The notes beneath the pieces were generated by a model. That model made no database searches. It worked only from the letters and a program-made list of their open reading frames with translations, and had not been told where the DNA came from. Positions 21,859 to 32,324 of a DNA stretch of 64,000 nt are shown in pieces; position 1 is the stretch's first letter, and each line of letters begins with the position of its first letter. This DNA is from Triatoma infestans. Its lineage: Eukaryota > Arthropoda > Insecta > Hemiptera > Reduviidae. Location of the stretch: NCBI GenBank assembly GCA_011037195.1, contig JAAEAF010000638.1, forward strand, positions 119,822 to 183,821, in the 5' to 3' direction. A program made the translations under genes and the position numbers.

Positions 21859-22737
21859 GAATAGAATAGATTCGGGGGGGGAGGAGCCTCATTCCACTGC
21901 GACCTACAAATTGAGGTCTATTGTGGATCCCCTTAAGTTACAGAACAGCCTCCAGCTTTGCCCTCCTAATCAATCCTAGCAAAGCTGAGAGCGGCTCCGT
22001 CATGAAGCTTTCAGCTTCGGGATTGCCCGTCCCCAGTTGAAGAAACCTAATCCTCGCCAGGCCGGCGCACTCACAAAGGATGTGCGCCGGGGTCTCCTCC
22101 TCTACCTTGCAGAATCGGCATACCGCACTATCCGCAAGTTGTAGGTGGTGCATGTGTCTATTCAGCCTACAATGCCCTGTTAGTAGACCCACAATTAACC
22201 TTATATCCCTTCGGGTTTGGCTCAGTAGGTCTTTGGTAAATTTAGGCAAATGTCTTTTAATGAAGAGCTTTGCCTGCCTCTGTCCTGGTGTTCCCTCCCA
22301 CCAACGCAGACGCTGATCTTCTATCCACCCCTTGATAGAAGTTTGGATGAGGCTCCTGGACAAGCCGCAGAAGGGTTCGGGGCCTATAAAGGTATCCTGC
22401 GAGCCCTCCCTCGCTAGGGCATCCGCCCTCTCATTGCCCAGGAACCCCGCATGTCCCGGCACCCAGGCGAGTGTCAGTTTATTCCGAGTACCCACCTCGG
22501 TGAGGGCAAGTAGGCAGTCCCACACCAGTCTTGAGACTATTTGGTGTGAGGAAAGTGCCTTCAGGGCTCCCTGACTGTCGGAGTATATTGCCACTCTTCT
22601 ACCCACTATCCTTTGCCTTATAATCTCCCTAGCGCAGAGTTGTAACGCCACGACTTCAGCCTGAAATACCGTGGCGTACTTCCCTAGGCTGGCCTTAATT
22701 TTAACTTTAGGCCTGCCCCCCGTAGACCCCAGCTCCG
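21859..22737 (-). mobile_element. 5'-truncated RNase-H-type non-LTR element with 14-bp target duplication
   Basis: ATTAAAACAGAATA occurs exactly at 21845-21858 and 22738-22751. Between them is an ~879-bp minus-strand insert carrying the C-terminal ORF2 of an RNase-H-type element. The insert ends, on the plus strand, in repeated AGAAT units followed by a G run (to ~21882). The perfect duplication and long open frame indicate a fairly recent insertion, truncated on the 5' side as is usual in target-primed reverse transcription. Confidence 0.92.
21938..22736 (-). CDS. Partial non-LTR ORF2: RNase H domain and zinc tail
   Basis: Open from the truncation point to the stop at 21938. RNase H features in order: SLGKYATVFQAEVVALQLCA (the Glu helix), VAIYSDSQGALKAL (second Asp), LAWVPGHAGFLGNERADALA (VPGH and third Asp), then FIGPEPFCGL. 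The tail has LIVGLLTGHCRLNRHMHHLQ and the zinc motif CRFCKVEEETPAHILCEC. RNase H would degrade RNA in the RNA-DNA hybrid. The first catalytic Asp is missing because of truncation. The residues GAGVYGG expected before RPKVK appear only in another frame, so the C run near 22707-22712 probably gained a base. Its expression is doubtful, because the promoter and start are lost. Confidence 0.88.
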
Positions 22738-22751
22738 ATTAAAACAGAATA

Positions 22752-23606
22752 TCCTTGTTTAGATTCCCTTCGACTGACATACCTACAGATATTCTGTAAA
22801 AACCTTTTTAATACTTCAAAACTGAATTTTCTGAAAAACTTTTTTTTTCATGATAAGAAAAAGATGAAAGGGTAGGAAGGCGCAATGGAGATACAAAGAC
22901 ACGGAGAAAAATAGAGGAAGTTAGTTATTAAGGTTGGAAGAGGGTAATACGGTAGTGAGTGAGCAACAGCCAGCCGATATAGCACACAACATGTGGTATT
23001 ATAAAGGAGAGGTGGTGGGAGTGCAGCCGAGAGGGGAAATAGCAAGGTCGGGGACCTTTGTAGAGGTAGAAGTTACACGGTTGTAACAGCATGACAACTA
23101 GCCAGTTAGATTCTTCTTGACTACTCAGTTCCATTATTGTGACTGCAGTGAGTGGCGGCAATCTGAGAGAGAGAGGGTGAATAAAGAGAGAATGATAGGA
23201 CTGGATCTGTTGCACCCCCCCCCCCCCCTTACTGTGTTTGTGCTAATATTATCTGATGACGATATCGTTCCACATTTATTGTTAACAATAAACCTGTTCA
23301 TTACAATAAACTGTATGCATTACCTGCATATTAACTGCAACAAAAATCTTTTAATAGCTTTTTCACTTCTAGTTTTAGTTGTTCACTATCGATATTTTTG
23401 TTTGAGCAGATTCTTTGTATTTAAATGAAATGCATAATTTGGAACGAAAATATGTGAATGTAGCAAATACGTCTAAACAACCACATATTATATAATTAAT
23501 TAGCTAAAAGAGGTCTAAGGGAATTAGAATGAAAGTGGGGTTTCATGAGCTGATCTCCAATCCAAAAAATATACTACATACCTTTTACTGCTGTAATTGA
23601 CCACGT
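22752..23606. other. No gene recognised
   Basis: Mixed-composition spacer with a GA-rich patch near 23165-23195 and a C run at ~23214-23228. Frames on both strands between 22848 and 23428 lack any domain and overlap each other. Confidence 0.5.
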
Positions 23607-23765
23607 TTTTTTTTTTTTTTAATTTTTTATTTAGGGCGTGTCAACAACATCTATTGGTCATTGGCGCCCGGAACCTTCTCAGTGCACTCCGGATAGTCTT
23701 CTCTCGTTACAGAAGCACTGCCCATTACCGGACAGTGAGCTGTAAGGGGTCCTAGGAGTAGAGGA
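23607..23765 (-). mobile_element. SINE family S1, partial
   Basis: Reversed S1 body: plus-strand T run, then CAACATCTATTGGTCATTGG, CCTTCTCAGTGCACTCCGG, CCGGACAGTGAGCTGTAAGG and GGTCCTAGGAG. The tRNA-like head is replaced by a duplicated GGACCCCTAGGA-type stretch, so the copy is 5' truncated or rearranged. Confidence 0.75.
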
Positions 23766-23846
23766 GAGGAGTAAGGACCCCTAGGATTAGAGGATTCCAA
23801 TCAAAATTCATCAACTTAATATGCAACTTTTGGGAAAAATGTTTTT

Positions 23847-24536
23847 ACTTTCTCTTACTCCTAGTAAGAGGAAGGATTGTAATCGTGACAAATTTTCGAT
23901 ATCGAATTTTCACCGGAAATATCCGTTTTATGGTCCTCTGAGTCCAAAAAAAAGGTTTTTAGCAAATGGTTTGTATGCGTGTGTCTGTGTGTATGTATGT
24001 GAACAGCATAGTTAAAAAATGAAAAACCGTAGAAAGTTGAAACTTGATATTCCGTTTAGGTATCACCACGGAATCTGACAGTACGTTATCTGTCAAAATT
24101 CCTCAACCGGAAGTACCACTTTACTGAATGTTTTTTTTCTTCACTTTTTTGCGATTTTCTCAAAAAAGACTCCCACGATTTTCTTCAAACTTGCTATATC
24201 AACTACACATACAAAGAGCTACAACTTTTATTTGAAATATTCCTCTAGGAAAATTCATTTAAGGGCAAATTGGGGGGAGAGGGTTTAGTTTTTCTCTAAA
24301 GTGCTGTAATAAGTTGATTATACAATTCTATCATACCAAAAAAAATTAATTAGAAATAAATAGATGGCCAAATATTCTGAGTTCAAGAAAATTAGTAAAC
24401 CGGAAGTGCGCTTTTACAGAACAGTTTTTTTCAGTTTTCGACGAATTTCATTAAATTTGGTACACTAACTAACATTTGTCAATTATAATTTTGAGAACTG
24501 AAGTAAGAGAAAGTTGTGTGAGTGTTTCACACGAGA
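23847..24536 (+). mobile_element. WR1 repeat copy G (short form, complete)
   Basis: One of the cleanest copies. It starts ACTTTCTCTTACTCCTAGTA, passes TTTCGATATCGAATTTTCACC, a TGTG tract, TTCCGTTTAGGTATCACCA, AACCGGAAGTACCACTTTAC, one internal unit (CTCTAGGAAAATTCATTT), AACCGGAAGTGCGCTTTTAC, and ends AAGTAAGAGAAAGTTGTGTG with TGAGTGTTTCACACGAG. A T run follows. It has two octamer sites, against three in copies A and N. Confidence 0.88.
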
Positions 24537-25856
24537 TTTTTTTTTTTTTTAATGTTCTCGAAAAATTTGAAAATTGTATTTAAACTTTGAATACTCACTA
24601 AACAGATATAAAATACATTTTATTTGAACAATTTTTATGGAAAAATTCATTTTATGAAATTTGTATTCGACTTAAATTCAAGAGCGTGTTTCACCCCAGA
24701 TTTTTTGTATTCTGTAATTTTTTTTTTTTTTGCACGGATTTCCAAGTTTAAAGTCGCAATATGGGGAAAATTAAATTTCAAGATTATTCTTCTGGATATT
24801 CTTCTTTTCTGCTTCACACAGAGTTGAAGATTGCTTCGTTCAAAATCAAGCATAATCTCGGCCAGTGTAAAAAGGGATTCTCCACAATAGCTTACTATTA
24901 ACAACACAATCTCTCTTGAAGCCTTTCAAGAGTTAAAGCATCTGTTATGTCAAATTAAGTAAAGGCAGGAAATCGATAAATAACGACATATTTGAAGTGA
25001 AAAAATCAGTGATTTTATTGTTCAGTTATTAAATGTTTATTGTTGAATATTATACAGAAAAGTTCGATATATTAAGTGAATTAGGGCAAACATTATGATG
25101 CTAGGAAGACAATAATATTCCAAAATGTAAGATAATTAAACTTTTGAGAAAATAAAATCAATTACTCTACAAAAACAAAACAATATTTCAAAACAGAGTT
25201 TAACCTAATTCACAGAAACTCATGCGAAATATAACGGTTTAATTAGTTCACAAAAGAATGTCTAGCTATATAAAATGAATACAGTACTTAAAATTACCTA
25301 GCGGTGTGGTAACAGCTGGGAAAATTAATTAAAAATGAATGGAAGTTCTAAAAATAAAAATAATTATCTAAAAGTTTGTTTAAAAAAATGCCTAAGACAA
25401 TAATTAGGAAATAAAAGTAAAACTATAAGTAGAAAAGAAAAATAAACTCTCAATGGTGGATGAGGTATCATCATCATCTTATTGAAGAGAAAAGAAAAAC
25501 ACTTCGTAACAATTGTGAGAAAATTGAAAGGAAATGAAGAAAAGAACGGAACAAAAAAAAAAAATAACCAACTTTCAAACAGTGTCCAGACATAATTAAA
25601 ATAAATCTTTTAGACAAGAGAGTTTGAGAGAGAAGATTCTCTTGTAGGAGAATCTCAACCGGTTTTCTAGATCTCTTCGTTTTAATTGGGCCATTTTGCA
25701 ATTAACCTACAAGAGAATGGCGCTGCTATGAGGAATAATTAAAATTGAAAAAGAAATTACAGCAAGCGCTAAATGTTTTAAAAAGACAAATAAAAAAGCT
25801 TTCAAATTTTCTATAATTATAAAATTTCATTGTTGAAAAAAATATACGTTCAAGGA
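24537..25856. other. No gene; weak WR1-like continuation
   Basis: From ~24550 to 24700 there are weak WR1-unit echoes (TTTATTTGAACAATTTTTATGG, GTGTTTCACCCCAGATTTTT). The rest is AT-rich with no domain on either strand. Confidence 0.5.
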
Positions 25857-26990
25857 TCATCGCCACTGAATATTAAGAAAGAAATAACTAATGTATCTCT
25901 TTAAATCGTAATGCCCAGTAAGGGATCCGACTACATGCCTAAGAGAGGTCCGAGTAGGACACAATAACAACTCATTTACAGCTATCCAGACCCCAATGGG
26001 CATGAGAGAGGAAAAGGGAATAATTTGGCATTCATTATTCTCAAAAATTCCCATATGACCCGGATAGAAGCACATCTTTCGGGAAAGAAAGCTCTTCCAG
26101 TCTTCTAGAACATTCTAATACCAACTTGGAAGTGAAGACAAAGAAACTAAGCGCCTTCAACTCAGCTTGAAAGTCCGAGAAGATACAAACACCTTTTAAA
26201 TTAATGTTTTGTACACTCTCATCCAAAATACAACAAAGAATAGCATAAACCCCAGCTTGGAATACAGTGGTTCATTCACCAGAGATACTGCTATGTGATC
26301 TCCTGTTTCAAAATAGGCCGCAGCACCAGTCTTACCATCCATTCTGTAACCATCCGTGTAATACCGGAAGTAATTACTGACGGGACCCAATCTTAACCAA
26401 TCTTCCATAGAAGGCAACCGGATACTGCAAGAATGATCAAAAACATAAATCTGTCAGAAGGAAAACCTTTAAAAGCATCTTGTGATGAATGGTAGAAAAT
26501 GACCATATCGCTTTCGCTGACTATTTAAACCTAAAAAAACTGCTTATTTAATTATATAACAGGATTTCTTTGCCAGGTTTTTTTATCACAACTAAGAATG
26601 GTGGAGATTCTAAACAAAGTCTCCAAAATCGTTGTTGGCGTGGTCCGCACCGCACCGACCACCACTACAGTGGTTCATTCACCAGAGATACTGACTGCTA
26701 TGTGATCTCCTGTTTCAAAATAGACCGCAGCACCAGTCTTACCATCCATTCTGTAACTATCCGTGTAATACCGGAAGTAATTATCAGGTATTACCGATGG
26801 ACCCAATCTTAACCAATCTTACTTAGAAGGCAACCTGATACTGCAAAAATGATCGAAAACAAAAACCTGCAGAAGAACAAGCGTGGCCAAGCGTGGAATA
26901 TCCTCAAGCAGCAGTCTAGCGGATCTTATCTCAATGCCACCATATCACAGTCGCTTGACTAGTATTAAAAATATACACAACGTTTATCCT
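25857..26990 (-). pseudogene. RNase-H-type non-LTR ORF2 relic with internal duplication
   Basis: Minus-strand pieces in order: MEDWLRLGPVSNYFRYYTDG, YRMDGKTGAAAYFETGDHIA (first RNase H strand with the catalytic Asp of YTDG), FSDFQAELKALSFF (second Asp region, S-D-S mutated), LSGSYGNF and HMGIFENNE for the VPGH region, then LRHVVGSLTGHYDLKRYI. The frame changes several times. The stretch encoding YTDG...GDHIA occurs twice, at about 26266-26455 and 26668-26865, in the same orientation with scattered differences. Old and unable to code. Confidence 0.75.
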
Positions 26991-28802
26991 ACGATGACAG
27001 CAAGTTCTCAGGAAATCTGCACTTTGGATGAACAGCATTCTAATAATTTTTCGGGTTTCTGAGGGGTGAAATCATCTGAATTTACTCCCAAATGCTTAAA
27101 GCAAATATGGTGTAAGTTGTCCTGAATCATGGTTGTATTTCATGATATGTGATGTATTTGCAAATACATGGTGATGTGGATACATGATCGAAATACATGG
27201 TGTATTTTTATATTGGTGAATCAGATTCTGTCCTGAACCATGCCAACATTTTATAAGTTGGTTGTTCAATCGAAAAGTAATTGAAAATTGTGTCTAATTT
27301 GAAATGTGTGGAACGATTCATCACTTGAATTTCAAATTGATACTCTTTCTTATTCAAAAACACAGAGAATTAGATATAAGGAACCCCCTAAAAAGCGATG
27401 TGGTTTGCAGAGGAAAAGAGTACTCAAGTACAGGACTATGCTGGTCCATTTACAGCGCAACCTATACTTGCAATATTATATAATGTTAGGCTGGGAAGTT
27501 CTGCCACAACAGCCTTACTTATGGCCAAGATTACGTACTATCAGATTTCTTTTCTGTGTGGTTCTCTACAGGGAGTCAAGTTTCACAGTAACAAAGTGAA
27601 AACAAATATGCAAAACTGGCTCAGACTTCAACACAAAGAATTTCTTACTGCCGACATAACAGAAATATAACCCACTGAACTACAACCATTTCTCTCTTTA
27701 CTCACACACCAACGCTCTTGATTCAAATCAATAACAAACTGTTTAAGGAAATCCATTCGTTTTGTCGATAAACTTTCGCCTAAGTTTTCTGTTTTTGACA
27801 TACAGGCAAGAAGGAGCAAGAAGGGGTGATAATGAAAGAAAAAATAAGATGTGATAAAATAAATGTAGAATAAATAAAAGGAAATTAGAAGAAAGTATAT
27901 ATAGAGGAAATTGACGTCAATCGACATTTGCTATAAAAACAGCTGTTACGGATGTTGAAGGAAAGCAGGGAGCAAGATTAAAAGCTGGAGTAATGCTGTG
28001 CGTGTTATGAGAAAAATGGCAACAGCGGAACCAATGTTTAGGAGCTAAAAGGAAACCGTTAATAACAAATACGGAAATAGATACTTAATATCTCTATCCT
28101 ATATCCCAATCGGAGAAAGGGCAGAGGGAGGAAGGGAGAGAGAGAGAGAGAGTTCAGATGAGACGTAGAGAGAGCGGAAAATGGGAAGATTGCAAAGAGA
28201 AAATTTATTTTTCCTTTTTCTTATTTCGTTTTAACATACACACACACTGAACACACATAAGCCCACCATATGCATCCTGTTCCACTTAGGAAATTTCTGC
28301 CAATATGTTTCAAATATGTATATAAAACTACCTCAATTTTTATCGAAAATTTCATTAATCTAATCGAATATTATGATTAACTGCGTTATTCAAAATTTTC
28401 GTTTGACATTTTAATATATTACCTAATAGAATATTCAAAGTTTCATTTTTTTTTAAAATTATTTGTATTAAGTTGCGTTCTGGATTATGACTAAGATTGG
28501 TAACTCAAAGAAAGTTCTTACGAGTTTTGTGATCGAGTCAAATTTTTGAAATTGAGTTGAGTTTTCACCACTGCAAACTTTGTATTCTACTTTGGTTTGC
28601 GTTCAAAATCTATCAATCGGTAGAGTGACTTCACAAAACAGGTTTTTCCAGTTTTTCGCAATTTTCTCGTAAAACAGTTTTAAACATTCTATACCATCTA
28701 CACATATAAATAAATAAATTTGAAATGAAGGAATATCGAGTTCATTGCTGCTAGTTTAGTTGCAAGAATTGTTTGGTGGTTGGTTCTGCAGAGCTGGAAA
28801 GC
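26991..28802. other. No gene; microsatellite and WR1-like traces
   Basis: Overlapping plus frames at 27306-27670 have no recognisable domain. A GA microsatellite lies at ~28136-28152. From ~28500 to 28720 there are weak WR1 words (GATCGAGTCAAATTTTTGAA, GAGTTTTCACC, CAATTTTCTCG) in forward order, perhaps a very old copy. Confidence 0.5.
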
Positions 28803-29081
28803 ATCAGAGACATTTTCCGTGGTAGCCTGCTTCATTTTGTGGTCATCGACCCCCTTTTCTTCAGGATGCGTTTTTCAGACAGTGTGACAACACAGACTTG
28901 CACAGAGCAAATTCAGTTTTACACACTGATTGCAAGTTCTGGACTCAGTGAAACTGAATTTGCTCTGTGCAAGCTGTACTGTCACACTGTCTGAAAAACG
29001 CATCCTGAAGATGGGCGAACGCCCGAAACCGGTCGATGACTACAAAATGAAGCAGGCTAACAAGGAAAATGTCTCTGATAG
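28803..29081. mobile_element. Foldback element FB1 (copy 1)
   Basis: Two arms of ~120-135 bp, 28803-28925 and ~28945-29081, are reverse complements around a ~20-bp centre. Shared blocks are ATCAGAGACATTTTCC, TAGCCTGCTTCATTTTGT, TCATCGACC, GGATGCGTTTTTCAGACAGT and GCAAATTCAGTTT. The right arm contains a hammerhead-like motif. In the left arm its centre is deleted. Related units lie at 46.7 and 36.75 kb. No coding capacity. Confidence 0.88.
29001..29038 (+). ncRNA. Hammerhead-ribozyme-like motif (FB1 copy 1)
   Basis: Read as RNA: CAUC, then CUGAAGA (the CUGANGA core), an extra U, GGGC-GAAC-GCCC (stem II with a four-base loop), GAAA (core), CCGG with flanking A and U (self-complementary, so stem III would need a dimer), then C17 and GAUG. 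CAUC and GAUG pair perfectly as stem I. Predicted cleavage would follow C at 29034. The extra U before stem II departs from the consensus and may weaken or abolish activity. Minimal hammerheads with tiny stem III are known in Penelope-like elements and retrozymes. The assignment is structural, not tested. Confidence 0.5.
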
Positions 29082-31050
29082 TTGCAAGAATATTCGAAAA
29101 ATTCTGGATTGTACAGTATGGATTCAAATGGAGGTTGGAACGTTTGGTTTAATCCCAAGCGAATGATTAGGTAAAAATAAATATTATATTAATGTTAACT
29201 CCATGTTCGCAATATTTGCAACTCCACGCACTCATTGTTTGTAGATGAGCCTGACCAAAACCCAGAATAAATTAGTCCTATTTATTTTATTATTAAACAT
29301 TGGAGAATTAATTCACTAGAAATCCTATATATCCATTAAAGTAATTTTCGGATCTTTTGTTTCTATTTACTTACAATTGAAAATGGAAAAGAATAGAAAA
29401 CAAATTAAAGTAATTTAAAACACTATAATAATAACATTAAGAAAATAAAGTGAAAGTAAAAAGATGTAAAAAGAGAATAGAGAATCTTTTTAACATAGTA
29501 GTGAAGTAGTAAATAGAGGAAGAGGAGGATAGGTTAGCGAAGAGGCGTTGGTGTGAATTGTGCGGAGTGTTGGTGATGGTTTAAAGAAAGCATCAACATC
29601 ACACTGTGTACATTATACGAACTGACGGGGAGGAGGAGGAGAACGGCTTGATAAGTGCTATTTAGCAAGTAAAATGATCTGAAAGTGTTGCGTGCGATGA
29701 GAAAAGGGATGAAGCTATAGCTAAGAAGTTGACGACGAACAGGGAGAGTCTGGGGAGGCGGTCGATGGAAAAAGCGAGGGCGGCTGTTCTTCTTAAGTTT
29801 GTAGATATAAGGCAAGGAAGTGACTTGGGTAAATCAACTTTTCAGCTCCACGTCTTTACTATATAGTGGCAGCCGCCACGTCTACCTAATTTTTTGAATT
29901 AAGATTTTGCAATATTTAAATATAGTAAAATTGAGATTTTTTTGAAATTGATGTGGAAATCCAGGCTTTTACCTTCTCTTCAAGTTGTAAATGAAAGTAT
30001 TGCGATTAAAGGGAAGATCAACTTGGAAATTTCTGCGATTTTTCGGTTTAAGTTATCATCACTCTCTCTCCTGTGAACGCACGCACACACACACGCCACA
30101 ACGTGAATGACAGTCACAAAACACAAACTTCCGATGTCTCTATGGAAGCTTACATGAAGAATATGTCACATTTTATTAACATTCATCCCCTCCACTAATG
30201 GATATCTGATTTCCAGAGTCTTGAGGAAAAAGGTGTGTTTCTTTTTTTGCAACATGAATTCTTCCATTAAGTTATTTGTTTGCTATGTTTCCTTTTATAC
30301 ATTACTGAATCAAAATATTTCGCTGATAATAATCTATAATTCACGGTCAATATAAACTGCTTGAATATATTTTTATTCAGTAGTACATTCACCCGTTAGA
30401 GAAGTAATCATCACTATATGTTATTTTTAATAAATGATATAATTTAAATGCAAATAACTTTAGCTTAACGTCAATAAAGGAAATGAATGTGGGGAAAATG
30501 ATAAATCATAAGAAAGAAGATTGTTTAATTGGTTTGCTTTGAATTTTCCAAATTGTATTTATTATATTAATTCATTAAGTGTCAACCAATAATAAGATCA
30601 TACATATATATATATGAATAAATAACTGAAAATACAGAATTAAAATTATTATTTTTATATATATGCACACAACAAAGCATATGTGAACATATTTGATCAA
30701 ATAATGTAATTAACAAAGTGCTAGAATAAATTATGTCACAATTTTCATGAGAAATTATATATGAATATATGTAAAAACTGTACTAACTATATTGAATGTT
30801 TCATAAAGACGAAAAAGATCAAAAACATTAAATTAAACTAATCGAAAAAAGTAATTAATTCAACAAAATTCCTTGCAAATCGAAACTGACCCTGACCCTG
30901 ATCTTTTACATATCGAATGATATATCGAATCATTATATATTTAATGATAACAATGTTAAGAGAATAAATAACTGAAAATAGAGAATTAAAATTATTAAGA
31001 TATACCCTTAGTTTAAAGTTTTGGTGTTCGTTACGACCGCTGTATTCAAT
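29082..31050. other. No gene recognised
   Basis: Spacer of alternating AT-rich and GA-rich sequence. An ACAC tract lies near 30083-30092. Short frames on either strand (for example 29534-29815 and 30838-31080) show no domain. Confidence 0.5.
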
Positions 31051-31281
31051 GTTGTAAATTGGATGTTGAGGTTCGGTCATACAAAAGAACTCTTTTTAAA
31101 TTTCTACCGACGTTTCAGCAAATTTATTGCCTTCTTCTGTGACATACTAGGTTAAACTAGAGTTTGTAAGTAATTCTAACTGAAAATTCTTAACCTGAAG
31201 AAGGCAATAAATTTGCCGAAACGTCGGTAGAAATTTAAAGAGTGTTTTTGTATGACCGAACTACAACATCCAATTTACAAC
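31051..31281. mobile_element. Foldback element FB2
   Basis: Arms 31051-31143 and 31194-31281 are reverse complements (GTTGTAAATTGGATGTTG, TTCGGTCATACAAAAG, ATTTCTACCGACGTTTC, GCAAATTTATTGCCTTCTTC) around a 50-bp centre. The right arm reads CTGAAGAAGGC...GCCGAAACGTCGG, a motif with the layout of the FB1 hammerhead-like core. No coding capacity. Confidence 0.85.
31191..31229 (+). ncRNA. Possible hammerhead-like motif in FB2
   Basis: CUGAAGA, an extra A, GGCAA-UAAAU-UUGCC as stem II, GAAA, then ACGU (self-complementary) and C. Stem I is poor: the flanks GUUAAC-side and GGUAG-side pair only partly. It shares the one-base insertion before stem II with FB1. Weaker candidate than FB1. Confidence 0.3.
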
Positions 31282-31360
31282 TTAAGTTTAAACTTTTAAA
31301 ATATATCCTATTTTAAGTTCATTCTTTTAGGTACTTATAAGGTAAAGTAAAGTAATACCG

Positions 31361-31534
31361 TATTTTTTTAGGCGGGCTTAACGTCCAGGTTACCAAATTA
31401 GAGTCGGGATCGGGGGCTACTTTACTAATGACATTTTTTAAACGAATATAAAACTTAGTCACACGCGGGACTCGAACTGGGGTCCTCCCAGTTACAAGTC
31501 CATACTCATAACCACTACACCAACACCCACCCTT
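31361..31534 (-). mobile_element. tRNA-derived SINE (family S2)
   Basis: Minus strand: the head GGGTGGGTGTTGGTGTAGTG contains an A-box-like TGGTGTAGTGG. The B box AGTTCGAGTCC lies ~45 bp on, then a body and a short A run at the plus-strand T tract 31362-31369. The tRNA-like head cannot fold into a full cloverleaf, and non-tRNA body sequence follows. No clear target duplication. Confidence 0.65.
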
Positions 31535-31699
31535 ACCTACTTACACAGTTGTTCCTAATGGAATGCTGAGAGCGAAGATTATATTGTTAGGGCAATCATT
31601 TTAACACTGAAATGAAGTACACAAGTGGTGGTAATTCAGAACTGTAGAGCAATCTGTCACTCCTATTTGACTAAACTTTGTTTTCACTAAGTCTATGTC

Positions 31700-32230
31700 T
31701 TCTTACACACTAGTCAGTACAACTTTCCTTAGAAGGATCTGGACCTCCTCAATAACCTTTCTCAGTCTGCGGCCTTCAGGCGCCATCTTCTTAATTAATC
31801 CGGCAGACTCCATGTCATCCAGCCATCTAAGTCGAGAGTTCCCCCGAATTCTTGAGCCTCCTCCTGGTTACCGCCTAGGCATTCTCTCTACATTTGATCC
31901 AACCAGCTACAATGAGAGCAACAATTGATATTTGGACCATTATATTCGGCTCCCCAAATATGCTTTAATTCTTCGTATTTTTTTGTTTTTTCTAGAAGCT
32001 ATTCACACACACTTCCGGCCAAATATCCCCTTCTGGTACTATTCTATCCCAAGCCCCGAAAATCTTTTCACTTTCTTTACTTAGCACCCACGCCTCGCTG
32101 GCACATGTAACAATTATTGATCTATTAATCGTTTCGTAAGCTATTTATTTTAGTTTAGCAGGATAAATCCTTGAACTGCAGAACCTTTTGAACCGCAAAT
32201 AGGCATCTATTACCCAATGATTTCTGCAGT
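31700..32230 (-). pseudogene. RTE-type non-LTR reverse transcriptase C-terminus, relic
   Basis: Minus-strand translation, across several frame changes, gives TCASEAWVLSKESEKIFGAW, a segment around PEVCVN, FGEPNIMVQI, then NSRLRWLDDMESAGLIKKMA and a basic RLRKVIEEVQ. This is the common ending of RTE-like polyproteins: TYASEAWVLSK..E.....FERK, the FGEPDIV block, and the (R)PRLRWLDD-E stretch. Upstream polymerase motifs are absent, so it is a 5'-truncated, decayed copy. Confidence 0.75.
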
Positions 32231-32324
32231 AATGTCGTATTTCCGAGTGACCTATTATGATTGAAATCTTCGTGTAGCATGTGGTGGTGGTATCTTAGTG
32301 GAACATAAAATTTGAGGTGATTGT

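Noticed and set aside
27306..27670. Two overlapping plus frames of 90-97 residues
   Set aside because: Neither shows a domain, and they overlap in different frames in AT-rich spacer.
31465..31534. A functional tRNA gene
   Set aside because: A- and B-box-like sequences are present, but acceptor and anticodon stems do not pair and SINE body sequence follows. The same holds for 7565-7620 and 53062-53135.
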